Shown piece after piece: positions 15,450 through 21,944 of a stretch of 21,944 nucleotides of DNA. The position numbers and the translations under genes were made by a program. The stretch is taken from positions 1-21,944 of the forward strand of contig JAFNZQ010000164.1 in the NCBI GenBank assembly GCA_017382775.1, in the 5' to 3' direction. Numbering within the stretch: position 1 is the first letter of the stretch; every line of letters begins with the position of its first letter. The notes under the pieces were generated by a model, which ran no database searches, had not been told where the DNA came from, and was given only the letters and a program-made list of their open reading frames with translations. The DNA is from Spirochaetaceae bacterium (GTDB lineage Bacteria > Spirochaetota > Spirochaetia > Treponematales > Treponemataceae).

Positions 15450-16339
15450 AAAAATGCCTTGACTGTCCCCGTCAGTGTGGTGGCGGATTTTGTGGTGACA
15501 ATTCTCAATTACGCCTTGCTTGGGCCGGATTGCATTTCGGTGAAGAACCTTTGTTGGTGAAGGACAGCGGTTCCGGAACGATTTTTGTCAGCGGATGTAA
15601 CCTACGCTGTTCCTTTTGCCAAAATTTCCAAATTTCCCAACAAGGACTGGGACGGGATGTTTCCCAAGATGAATTTGTCCAAATTTGTTTGGGATTACAA
15701 AATTTAGGCGCAAAAAATATAAATATCGTAACAGGATCCCACGTTTGGCGGATTTTGAACCGGTTTTTAGCTGATGCAAAATCCCGGGGATTGCAAATTC
15801 CCGTTTGCTGGAATTCTTCCGCCTACGAAACTGTGGAAATGGTGGAGGCTCTGTCGGAAAACGTTTCCGTTTTTCTTCCCGATTTGAAAACCTTAAATCC
15901 CCTTATGTCCAAGGAACTGTTTCAGGCGGAAAACTATCCGCGGTTTGCAAAAAGGGCAATTTCCGCCATGGTGGATGCTTCCCCACTGCGAGTGGAAAAC
16001 GGAGAAATTCTTTCCGGGGTGATTGTTCGCCATCTGTTTTTACCCGGCCGTTTCGAAGACACCCGAGCGGTTTTGGAATGGTTCGCCCAAAACCTTAACG
16101 GCCGAGCCCTTCTGTCCCTAATGACACAGTACACACCTGTTGCGGAAATTTCCGCCTTTCAAAATCGTTTTGTGGCGGAGGAAGAAGGGGAAAAACTGAA
16201 AAATCTTTTGGAAGAATTGGGAATTGAAGACGGATTTTTCCAAGAGTTAAATCCCGACAGCGAATGGCTTCCGGATTTCACCCGAAAATCACCCTTTGCA
16301 AACAATTTGGCAAAATCCCTGTGGCACTATTCCCAATAA
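15428..16339 (+). CDS. PflX-like radical SAM protein (COG1313)
   Basis: This 303-residue radical SAM protein has the CxxxCxxC cluster motif CNLRCSFC at residues 57-64 (C57, C61, C64). It also has a second N-terminal cysteine group, C10, C13, C17 and C22 (CLDCPRQCGGGFCG), typical of the COG1313/PflX group. These proteins resemble pyruvate formate-lyase activating enzymes, but the physiological target is unknown. HVWRIL, LPDLKT and the LFLPG segment fit the family pattern. I chose the ATG at 15428 over the in-frame TTG at 15422; neither has a good ribosome binding site. The start lies inside the preceding barrel gene, so translation probably depends on coupling. No pflB-like target gene is in the window. 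Confidence 0.85.
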   Translation: MESTLQVKKCLDCPRQCGGGFCGDNSQLRLAWAGLHFGEEPLLVKDSGSGTIFVSGCNLRCSFCQNFQISQQGLGRDVSQDEFVQICLGLQNLGAKNINIVTGSHVWRILNRFLADAKSRGLQIPVCWNSSAYETVEMVEALSENVSVFLPDLKTLNPLMSKELFQAENYPRFAKRAISAMVDASPLRVENGEILSGVIVRHLFLPGRFEDTRAVLEWFAQNLNGRALLSLMTQYTPVAEISAFQNRFVAEEEGEKLKNLLEELGIEDGFFQELNPDSEWLPDFTRKSPFANNLAKSLWHYSQ

Positions 16340-16416
16340 AGTTTATGAAAAATAATTCATAGCCGTAATTTTCCTCATATATTTACAAAAAATCATTGTT
16401 TTTCCCCTTTATCCCC

Positions 16417-16445
16417 TTGCAAATTTTTTGTTTTTGTGATATAAT
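16417..16445 (+). promoter_or_regulatory. Promoter abutting the HD-GYP gene
   Basis: TTGCAA at 16417-16422 and a perfect TATAAT at 16440-16445 are separated by 17 bp. The -10 ends 8 nt before the ATG at 16454, so the transcript is expected to begin within a few nucleotides of the start codon. The upstream DNA is T-rich. Confidence 0.8.
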
Positions 16446-16453
16446 GGGTGCGT

Positions 16454-17998
16454 ATGAGTAGTGTAACTTCCGATGTAAATTTAATCAGTTCTGGAAGACC
16501 TTTATCCGGTTCTAAGGGTAAGATTCTCCTCGTTGTGTCCGATGATTCTCTTCGTACAGATTATGCGACTTTTTTGCATGAATACGGATATGATGTATCC
16601 GAAGCTTCCGATGGGCTGATTGCCCAGAAAATTCTCAGCGATACTTTTTTCAACATTGTGATTATCTCTTTTGATGAGAAAAGTTCTGCCGCAAATTCGT
16701 TAATTGCGTACATAACCAGCATGAGCGATGCCCCAAAAATTATTCGAATAGCCAACAGAAGCGAGCGGGAAACTCCTGCCAGTTCTTCGGATATGCCAAT
16801 TTTAATTTCCCATGACACCCTTTCCGATTTGTGGAACTTGCTTGCAATGGTGGACGAAATTGGGAAAAATATTTCTTTGACACGAAAAATCAACGCGGTG
16901 CGATCCACCATCGACGGGTTTTTGACCAATACCAGTTCCATGTTTTCATTCCTCTTGCCCGAGGATTTGATTGAAAGTACCTTGGACTGTTTCGTGAGCA
17001 TTGCTCGCCAAAACAACGGATTTATCCAGGTTGTGGTGGCTGCGGATGATGACGAGGAAGAAACCCGAACGATTTATCGCGGCGCGGGAAAATACAATGT
17101 TTCCATGCAGGAATTTTACGAAGTGGTGTCTCTGGATGTGAAAAAGACCATGGCCATGGCACGAATGAACGGCTCCATGACCTCCTGCGAAGAAGGAGTT
17201 GTCTTCCCTCTTCGTGGTTTTAACAACAGTGTTTTCGGCGTAATATTCTTGGAATCCAAAAATATTGACAACGACATTTTGACATTGCTCACGGTATTCA
17301 TCCGTCAGGCCGCCGTTTCCATTAATAACGCCATGATGCATCAAATGTTGGACAAACAGTCCGAGCAGCTGATGCGTATCAACATGCAGTTGAACAAGAA
17401 TTACCTTGAAGTGATTCAGGCCCTGCGTGAGGCCGTTGATGCCAAGGACCGATACACTCACGGTCATTCCGAACGCGTTTCACTGTACGCAGTGGAGTTG
17501 GGCAAAAAAATGGGACTGTCTGCCGCATCCATTGAAAACCTGCGTATTGGCGGAATCTTCCACGATATCGGAAAAATAGCCGTTAAAGACGAAATTTTGC
17601 TGAAAAAATCTCGCTTGACGGATGAAGAATACGAACAGATTAAAATTCATCCCAAAAAGGGCGGAACCATTTTGTCCGGCGTTTCCATTTTGAAGGACGT
17701 TGTGCCCATTGTGGAAGGCCATCACGAAAATTACGACGGATCCGGCTATCCCCGTGGTCTTAAAGGTGACGAAATTTGCATTGAAGCCCGAATTATGGCC
17801 ATCGGCGATGCCTTTGACGCCATGACTTCCAACCGTGAGTATCATCGAAAAATTTCCTTTGAAGAAGCATTGGGCAGGATAGAAATCGTGCGAGGTAAAC
17901 AGTTTGATCCCATGGTTGTGGATGCCTTTGCCGATTTGATTATAAATCATCGTGATCGAATAAAGGAAATTTCCGAGTTTTTTGGAAACGCAGACTGA
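16454..17998 (+). CDS. HD-GYP domain protein with degenerate receiver and GAF-like region
   Basis: This 514-residue protein has three parts. Residues about 22-140 look like a response-regulator receiver (GKILLVVSDDS, acidic pair D30/D31), but the phosphoacceptor position holds serine (S72 in NIVIISFDE) and the conserved lysine is missing. Residues about 170-300 resemble a GAF-like domain. Residues about 325-514 form an HD-GYP phosphodiesterase expected to degrade cyclic di-GMP: HGHSERV, HD at 370-371 (HDIGK), HH at 423-424 (HHENYDG) and GYP at 431-433. An in-frame GTG at 16448 is too close to the -10 to be transcribed, and a TAA within the -10 blocks any earlier start, so I chose the ATG at 16454. 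The TGA overlaps the next ATG by one base. No diguanylate cyclase is nearby. Confidence 0.92.
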   Translation: MSSVTSDVNLISSGRPLSGSKGKILLVVSDDSLRTDYATFLHEYGYDVSEASDGLIAQKILSDTFFNIVIISFDEKSSAANSLIAYITSMSDAPKIIRIANRSERETPASSSDMPILISHDTLSDLWNLLAMVDEIGKNISLTRKINAVRSTIDGFLTNTSSMFSFLLPEDLIESTLDCFVSIARQNNGFIQVVVAADDDEEETRTIYRGAGKYNVSMQEFYEVVSLDVKKTMAMARMNGSMTSCEEGVVFPLRGFNNSVFGVIFLESKNIDNDILTLLTVFIRQAAVSINNAMMHQMLDKQSEQLMRINMQLNKNYLEVIQALREAVDAKDRYTHGHSERVSLYAVELGKKMGLSAASIENLRIGGIFHDIGKIAVKDEILLKKSRLTDEEYEQIKIHPKKGGTILSGVSILKDVVPIVEGHHENYDGSGYPRGLKGDEICIEARIMAIGDAFDAMTSNREYHRKISFEEALGRIEIVRGKQFDPMVVDAFADLIINHRDRIKEISEFFGNAD

Positions 17999-18516
17999 TG
18001 ATAGATAATGTAACTTCCATTGACTTCGAAACTGCCTGTCGCGACCATGCATCTGCCTGTGCAGTGGGGATGGTTAAAATTCGCGACAACAAAGTGGTGG
18101 ACGAATTTTATTCTCTGATTAAGCCACCTGCGGGGATGAACGTTATTGACGAATTTTACGATATTCACGGGATTAGCGATGAGGATGTGGCTGATGCACC
18201 GGACTTTTCCCAAGTTTGGCCCAAAATGAAGGAATTTATCGGTGATGATATCCTTTGTGCCCATAATTCTTCCTTTGACAGTGATGTGTTGCAATCTTGT
18301 TTGTCCCATTATTCCATTGCGGAAGATAAATTTGACTTTATTTGTACGGTGCAAACGGCTCGAAAGCATTGGCCTCGTCCCATACTGCCTTGTCATAGGC
18401 TCAATGTGGTATGCGACTTTTTAGGCATTGAGTTGGATCACCATAATGCGTTGAGCGATGCCTTGGCTTGTGCGAAAATTTTAATTGCCGCCGATTGTGG
18501 CCTAAAAGGAAAATAA
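17998..18516 (+). CDS. DEDDh 3'-5' exonuclease, DnaQ/epsilon-like
   Basis: This 172-residue protein is a stand-alone exonuclease of the DNA polymerase III epsilon type. Exo I is DFET (D9, E11), Exo II is HNSSFD (H89-D94) and Exo III is HHNALSDA (H149, D154). All four acidic residues and the histidine are present, so it should be active on DNA or RNA. It lacks the extra C-terminal polymerase-binding region of true epsilon, so it is more likely a repair or processing exonuclease. The ATG shares its first base with the upstream TGA. The stop is followed immediately by the next ATG. Confidence 0.88.
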   Translation: MIDNVTSIDFETACRDHASACAVGMVKIRDNKVVDEFYSLIKPPAGMNVIDEFYDIHGISDEDVADAPDFSQVWPKMKEFIGDDILCAHNSSFDSDVLQSCLSHYSIAEDKFDFICTVQTARKHWPRPILPCHRLNVVCDFLGIELDHHNALSDALACAKILIAADCGLKGK

Positions 18517-19572
18517 ATGCTGTATCATATTGCATCCATTCTTGTTTCTCATTTTGGACCGATACGATTATTCATGTCCTACACGGTGATTATCGGATTG
18601 GTTTTGTTCACGGGCTTTGTTGCCACAATGATGATTTTACCCCGATGCTACCGCAAACTGCCCCACGACCGCGGTCGAGAGTTTACCCAGCACGCAAAGG
18701 ACGCCCAGGGAAAACCCACCGGTGCCGGATTTGTTTTTATAAGCATATTTGTTTTCATAAGCATTGTGTTCATCCCCATGAATATGTTGCAAATTGTTAT
18801 TGTGCTTCTTACATGGTTTTGTATGCTCACCGGCTATTTGGACGATCGTAGCGAAAAAGGTTGGGGCGAATATCGAAAGGCCCTTTTGGACCTGGTGATT
18901 TGTCTCATTGCCGCTGTGGCTATCTGCTTTCTCCGCAATGAGCCTCTTACATTTTGGTTTCCCTTTGTTACCACAGAAGTGGTTGTGTCTCCGATTATAT
19001 TCATACCATTGGCCACAATCATTTTGTGGGCAATGATAAACACCACCAACTGTTCCGATGGCGTGGACGGCCTTTCCGCCACCTTGGTTTTGTGGGGGCT
19101 TATTTTCATTGGTCTCATCCTCTACGCCATTTTGGGGCACAGCCAAATTTCCGCCTATCTTTTGGTTCCCCATGTTTCCGATGGTGCAGGGTGGGCAACA
19201 ATGGCCTTTGCCATGGCCGGCGTTTTAATGGCCTATCTGTGGCACAATGCCTATCCCAGCGAGGTTCTCATGGGAGATGCGGGAAGTCGCGCTTTGGGAT
19301 TTTTCACCGGTGTTTCAATTTTGGTCACGGAAAATCCCTTTTTGCTTTTGGCAACCTCATCCATTATTTTATTAAACGGCGGAATGGGGCTTTTGAAGGT
19401 TTTCCTGTTGCGGTTTTTCAAAATACGAATTTTTTCCAACATTCGCTTCCCCTTACATGATCATGTGCGGGAGCGATATCATTGGTCTGCCAATCAGGTG
19501 TTAATCAAATTTTTCATTTTGCAAATTTTGGTCACCTTGGCCTTGGCGGGAATCTTCCTTAAAATTCGATGA
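18517..19572 (+). CDS. mraY: MraY-type phospho-MurNAc-pentapeptide transferase
   Basis: This 351-residue polytopic membrane protein has about ten hydrophobic segments and the motifs of the polyprenyl-phosphate N-acetylhexosamine 1-phosphate transferase family. These are GYLDDR (D109, D110), NTTNCSDGVDGLS (D181, D184) and the MGDAGS site (D254). The cytoplasmic loop reads PLHDHVRERYHW, where classical MraY has PIHHHFE. MraY makes lipid I from UDP-MurNAc-pentapeptide in peptidoglycan synthesis. The NTTN-DG-DG and MGDAGS layout favours MraY over WecA/TagO, but the altered loop leaves some doubt. AAGGA lies upstream of the ATG. No mur or fts genes are nearby. The stop overlaps the chromate transporter start (ATGA). 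Confidence 0.8.
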   Translation: MLYHIASILVSHFGPIRLFMSYTVIIGLVLFTGFVATMMILPRCYRKLPHDRGREFTQHAKDAQGKPTGAGFVFISIFVFISIVFIPMNMLQIVIVLLTWFCMLTGYLDDRSEKGWGEYRKALLDLVICLIAAVAICFLRNEPLTFWFPFVTTEVVVSPIIFIPLATIILWAMINTTNCSDGVDGLSATLVLWGLIFIGLILYAILGHSQISAYLLVPHVSDGAGWATMAFAMAGVLMAYLWHNAYPSEVLMGDAGSRALGFFTGVSILVTENPFLLLATSSIILLNGGMGLLKVFLLRFFKIRIFSNIRFPLHDHVRERYHWSANQVLIKFFILQILVTLALAGIFLKIR

Positions 19573-20135
19573 TTAAAAACCTCTTCACCCTGTATTCGAT
19601 TTTTTTCCGGGTAGGCTGTTTCACTTTCGGCGGTGGGTACGCGATGTTGCCCATGTTGGAAAAGGAACTGGTGGATGTGCGAAAATGGACAACTCGGGAC
19701 GAACTCATGGATTTTTATGCCGTGGGACAGAGCACGCCCGGTATTATATCCGTGAATGTGGCCACATTTGTCGGTTACAAACAGGGTGGCATTCTTGGTG
19801 GGATTGCTTCCACCCTGGGAATCGTTACGCCCTCCATTATTGTGATTTGCATAGTTGCCACGGCCTTGTCCAAATTCAGCCATGTGCCGGCCGTTCGGAA
19901 CGCATTAGCGGGAATCAACGTTGCTGTTTCCGCCTTGATAACAAAAGCCTTCGCCACATTTTTTAGTCGCTCTGTAAAAAGTGTTGCCGCCTTGATTATT
20001 TTTGCGGCCGCCTTTGTCGCCTTGTTTTATTTCAACGTGTCCACGGTGATTGTTACAATCATTTCGGCTGCGGTAGGATTGGTTGTCCGGTTCGTGCGGG
20101 AAAAAGTTGACAAAAAGGATGGTCCCCATGAATGA
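19569..20135 (+). CDS. chrA: Chromate transporter family, half-size subunit 1
   Basis: This 188-residue protein is a single CHR domain with about five hydrophobic segments. It carries the family signatures FTFGGGYAMLPMLEKELV near the start and STPGIISVNVATFVGYK mid-protein. Such short forms work as pairs encoded side by side and correspond to the two halves of long ChrA. The substrate may be chromate, but in anaerobic host-associated bacteria it may be another anion. The ATG overlaps the mraY stop and has only a weak ribosome binding site, so it depends on coupling. Confidence 0.88.
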   Translation: MIKNLFTLYSIFFRVGCFTFGGGYAMLPMLEKELVDVRKWTTRDELMDFYAVGQSTPGIISVNVATFVGYKQGGILGGIASTLGIVTPSIIVICIVATALSKFSHVPAVRNALAGINVAVSALITKAFATFFSRSVKSVAALIIFAAAFVALFYFNVSTVIVTIISAAVGLVVRFVREKVDKKDGPHE

Positions 20136-20685
20136 GTTGCAACTTTTCATTACTTTTTTTTATGTGGGACTGGTCTCCATCGGCGGTGGCCTGGTTTCAA
20201 TTCCCGTTATCGAACAGCAGGTGGTAACTAAAGGCTTAATCACCCCGGAAGATTTTTACAACATGGTGGCAATTTCCGAATCCACACCCGGGCCCATAGG
20301 AATTAACGTAGCCACCTTTGTGGGATACAGGCTTCACGGAATTCCCGGTGCCATCGTGGCCACTTTGGGTGAAGTCATGCCGTCCCTCATAGTGATAATT
20401 CTCATCGCTAAATTTTTTATGCCGTATTTTAAGTCCCCCATTGTGCAAAAAATTTTTTTCGGTCTTAAAGCTGGTGTAACCGGAATGATTTTGGTGGCCC
20501 TGATAAACGTTTACGGAATTTCCGTTATGAGTTTCCCCGATTTACTCCAAGGGAATCTCCTTCAAGCTATACGTTTTCCCCAAATTATCTTTTTCGTAAT
20601 TGCCCTTGTGTTGGTTTTCAAGACAAAAATTCATCCCATTTTGTTGGTTCTTTTAGGTGGCATCTTCGGTAGCCTTTTTTGTTGA
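20128..20685 (+). CDS. chrA: Chromate transporter family, half-size subunit 2
   Basis: This 185-residue protein is the partner half of the CHR pair, with YVGLVSIGGGLVSIPVIEQQVV at the N-terminus and STPGPIGINVATFVGYRLHG mid-protein. The frame stays open upstream to 20083, but homology with the first half starts at the ATG at 20128 (MNELQLF). AAGGA lies at about 20114-20118. An alternative ATG at 20119 adds three residues. It overlaps subunit 1 by 8 nt. It is the last gene of the unit starting at 16454; no hairpin terminator is visible after it, only an A-rich stretch. Confidence 0.88.
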   Translation: MNELQLFITFFYVGLVSIGGGLVSIPVIEQQVVTKGLITPEDFYNMVAISESTPGPIGINVATFVGYRLHGIPGAIVATLGEVMPSLIVIILIAKFFMPYFKSPIVQKIFFGLKAGVTGMILVALINVYGISVMSFPDLLQGNLLQAIRFPQIIFFVIALVLVFKTKIHPILLVLLGGIFGSLFC

Positions 20686-20735
20686 TAAAAAAATCAAAAA
20701 ATTAGTAAAAAAAAACGTTTTTTGCGGAAAATCTC

Positions 20736-20764
20736 TTGACAAAAAAACCGTTATGGTGTACACT
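20736..20764 (+). promoter_or_regulatory. Promoter of the tRNA-Gln/tRNA-Glu unit
   Basis: TTGACA at 20736-20741 and TACACT at 20759-20764 are separated by 17 bp. Transcription would begin near 20771, just 5 nt before the mature tRNA. Runs of A at 20687-20715 upstream could act as an UP element. Confidence 0.8.
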
Positions 20765-20775
20765 AGACTACACAT

Positions 20776-20846
20776 TCCCCGGTTGTGTAACGGTAGCACC
20801 GCAGATTCTGGTTCTGCTTGTGGGGGTTCGAATCCTCCCTGGGGAA
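20776..20846 (+). tRNA. tRNA-Gln (anticodon CTG)
   Basis: The cloverleaf folds fully. Acceptor TCCCCGG pairs with CTGGGGA (one G-U), D stem GTG/CAC, anticodon stem GCAGA/TCTGC with loop TTCTGGT giving anticodon CTG at 20808-20810, and T stem GGGGG/CCTCC with loop TTCGAAT. The discriminator is A. The CCA end is not encoded. Length is 71 nt. Confidence 0.93.
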
Positions 20847-20850
20847 AATC

Positions 20851-20922
20851 GGTCCCTTCGTCTATCGGCTAGGACGTGACCCTCTCAAGGTCGAAAGACG
20901 GGTTCAACTCCCGTAGGGACCG
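20851..20922 (+). tRNA. tRNA-Glu (anticodon CTC)
   Basis: Acceptor GGTCCCT pairs with AGGGACC. The D stem is GTC/GAC, the anticodon stem TGACC/GGTCG encloses loop CTCTCAA (anticodon CTC at 20884-20886), and the T stem ACGGG/CCCGT encloses TTCAACT. The discriminator is G and CCA is not encoded. It starts 4 nt after tRNA-Gln and is surely co-transcribed with it. Both tRNAs are the C34 isoacceptors, so those with U34 should lie elsewhere. Confidence 0.93.
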
Positions 20923-20957
20923 CAAGAGGCACGGATGAGATAGGGCGATTTGTGAAA

Positions 20958-20988
20958 GCGACACTGTTTAAGTGTCGCCTTTTTTTTA
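20958..20988 (+). terminator. Strong intrinsic terminator of the tRNA unit
   Basis: An 8-bp perfect stem, GCGACACT at 20958-20965 and AGTGTCGC at 20971-20978, with loop GTTTA, is followed by C and eight T residues. It ends right before the deoD stop codon on the other strand. It also serves as a stem in that direction, but without a good T-tract there. Confidence 0.92.
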
Positions 20989-21693
20989 TTAAGAGATGGC
21001 CGTTTCCAGTCCGATTTCAATCATTTCGTTCAATGATGTTTGTCGTTCTGATGCGGAAATTGCTTCGCCGGTGCAAAGGCTGTCACTTACGGTGAAGATT
21101 CCCAAGGCTTTTCGGCGGAATTTGGCTGCCAAGGTGTACAAGGCGGCAGATTCCATCTCAAGGCCGAGAACGCCGTATTTTGCCCAAATTTTCCAAATGG
21201 GATCGTCATTATAGAATAAATCCGAGGAAGTGACGTTGCCGACTTGGTAACGGGCGTTTTTCTTCTTGCAGGCTTCCACTGCGGTGCAGAGAAGTTCAAA
21301 ATCCGCTGTGGGTGCGTAACTCATTCCGTTGAAGAGGTGCAAGTTAATTCCGGAGTCGGTGCAAGCGCCGATGGCTAAAATTACATCTCGAACTTTTACA
21401 CTTTCCGAAATTGCTCCGATGGTTCCGATTCGGATAGCTCGTTGCACTCCGTAAACTTCGAAAAGTTCGTTTACATAAATGGAAATGGACGGCTGCCCCA
21501 TTCCCGTTCCTTGAACTGAAACGCGTTTACCTTTGTATGTTCCGGTAAATCCCAGCATTCCTCGAACTTCATTGTAACAGACTACATCCGTTAAAAAATT
21601 TTCTGCCACATATTTGGCTCGCAAGGGATCTCCCGGCAGCAAGATTGTTTCTGCGATTTGGCCTTTTTCGGCAGCATTGTGTGGTGTTCCCAT
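20989..21693 (-). CDS. deoD: Purine-nucleoside phosphorylase, DeoD type
   Basis: This 234-residue enzyme cleaves purine (deoxy)nucleosides with phosphate to base and (deoxy)ribose 1-phosphate in purine salvage. Its features are MGTPHN with H5, [10 protein letters not shown] near 19-28, [30 protein letters not shown], the LEMESAALY nucleoside-binding segment and TVSDSL with catalytic D204. R217 also fits the E. coli pattern. The ATG complementary to 21691-21693 gives the canonical N-terminus and has GGAGG 5 nt upstream. A second in-frame ATG complementary to 21703-21705 adds four residues (MEET) and lies at the predicted transcription start. Salvage by this enzyme fits a host-associated spirochaete. 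Confidence 0.95.
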   Translation of the reverse strand: MGTPHNAAEKGQIAETILLPGDPLRAKYVAENFLTDVVCYNEVRGMLGFTGTYKGKRVSVQGTGMGQPSISIYVNELFEVYGVQRAIRIGTIGAISESVKVRDVILAIGACTDSGINLHLFNGMSYAPTADFELLCTAVEACKKKNARYQVGNVTSSDLFYNDDPIWKIWAKYGVLGLEMESAALYTLAAKFRRKALGIFTVSDSLCTGEAISASERQTSLNEMIEIGLETAIS

Positions 21694-21712
21694 AGTTTCC
21701 TCCATTAGTAAT

Positions 21713-21741
21713 ATTTTACCACGAATTTTTCCACTTGTCAA
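21713..21741 (-). promoter_or_regulatory. Promoter of deoD
   Basis: On the minus strand TTGACA (complement of 21736-21741) and TAAAAT (complement of 21713-21718) are separated by 17 bp. Transcription is expected to start near 21706, giving a leader of about 12 nt that contains GGAGG before the canonical ATG. Confidence 0.8.
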
Positions 21742-21778
21742 ACAAATTTTTTATTTTGCGATCTCGTTGGAGTGAATT

Positions 21779-21944
21779 GAACTATTCGAAAAATTCCAAT
21801 AGTTGCCCATGGTGGCATTCTAGGTTGAGTGGCCGTTTTGATGCCGCCCTCGTTGGCGGTGGGTGGTGTGTAAAACGAACTATTCGAAAAATTCGAATAG
21901 TTGCCCATGGTGGCATTCTAGGTTGAGTGGCCGTGTTGATGTGC
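21779..21944. repeat. Two copies of a 65-bp direct repeat with internal inverted repeat, cut by the window end
   Basis: Copy 1 (21779-21843) and copy 2 (21877-21941) match at all but two positions and are separated by a 33-nt spacer, a period of 98 bp. Each begins with an inverted repeat: AACTATTCGAA, three A, TTCGAATAGTT. It is perfect in copy 2 (21878-21902), with one mismatch in copy 1. The spacer contains a CCGCC/GGCGG stem at about 21844-21858. The period is not a multiple of three and no real gene covers it. The array may continue beyond the window. Confidence 0.85.

Noticed and set aside
16344-16361. TATGAA/TTCATA inverted repeat after the radical SAM gene.
   Set aside because: The 6-bp stem is all but G/C free and has no T-tract after it, so I do not call it a terminator.
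21735-21926. A 63-codon open frame across the repeat at the right edge.
   Set aside because: The 98-bp period is not a multiple of three, so the repeat is read in different frames in the two copies. The encoded peptide shows no domain and begins within the deoD promoter region.
21779-21944. CRISPR array.
   Set aside because: Only two units are visible, the repeated part is 65 bp with a 33-bp spacer, and no cas gene is nearby. Repeats of that length do not fit known CRISPR classes.

Overview
The window looks like chromosomal DNA of a spirochaete, most likely Treponema or a close relative. The basis is gene content and order: rimP-nusA-infB-rbfA-truB-ribF-rpsO, a DUF2259 secreted protein, a family II pyrophosphatase with CBS/DRTGG inserts, a Sec-exported predicted beta-barrel protein, and moderately AT-rich, strongly TTCCG/CGGAA-flavoured coding DNA. 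No 16S or marker search could be run, so the genus is an inference. Nearly all genes lie on the + strand and look like ordinary vertically inherited genes. No phage, transposase or CRISPR array is visible.

Layout. (1) 1-1449: a possible C-terminal tail of an upstream gene, a perfect-consensus promoter, a small TSCPD-domain protein and a UDP-glucose 4-epimerase coupled to it by an ATGA overlap. (2) 1586-2293: an exported DUF2259 protein followed by a hairpin terminator. (3) 2413-9334: the translation/transcription operon rimP-nusA-infB-rbfA-truB-ribF-rpsO, with very tight spacing. It has a promoter-proximal terminator-like hairpin before rimP and a perfect-consensus promoter inside ribF that probably gives rpsO its own transcript. 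(4) 9475-11797: an unrecognised four-helix membrane protein, a Nif3/DUF34 protein and signal peptidase II (lspA). (5) 11826-12329, minus strand: an exported DUF5666-like protein with a three-copy 33-bp repeat. (6) 12438-16339: pyrophosphatase, predicted outer-membrane barrel, and a PflX-type radical SAM protein. (7) 16454-20685: an HD-GYP protein with a degenerate receiver, a DEDDh exonuclease, a MraY-type transferase, and a pair of half-size chromate transporters. (8) 20776-20922: tRNA-Gln(CTG) and tRNA-Glu(CTC) with their own promoter and a strong terminator. (9) 20989-21693, minus strand: purine nucleoside phosphorylase deoD. (10) 21779-21944: two copies of a 65-bp repeat with an 11-bp inverted repeat, cut by the window end.

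The most notable pattern concerns starts. Several strong sigma70-type promoters (TTGACA-like, 16-18 bp, TATAAT-like) sit so close to their genes that the start codon falls at the expected transcription start: the membrane protein at 9475, ppaC at 12438, the HD-GYP gene at 16454, and an upstream in-frame ATG of deoD. Operon-internal genes mostly keep ordinary GGAG-type ribosome binding sites or use stop-start overlaps. This suggests that several transcription units here begin with leaderless mRNAs. I found no clearly new multi-gene system. The best leads are the leaderless starts, the rimP-nusA leader hairpin, the RibF that lacks its kinase domain, the pseudo-receiver HD-GYP protein, the zinc-ribbon tail on NusA, the altered HHH motif in MraY, and the repeat at the right edge.
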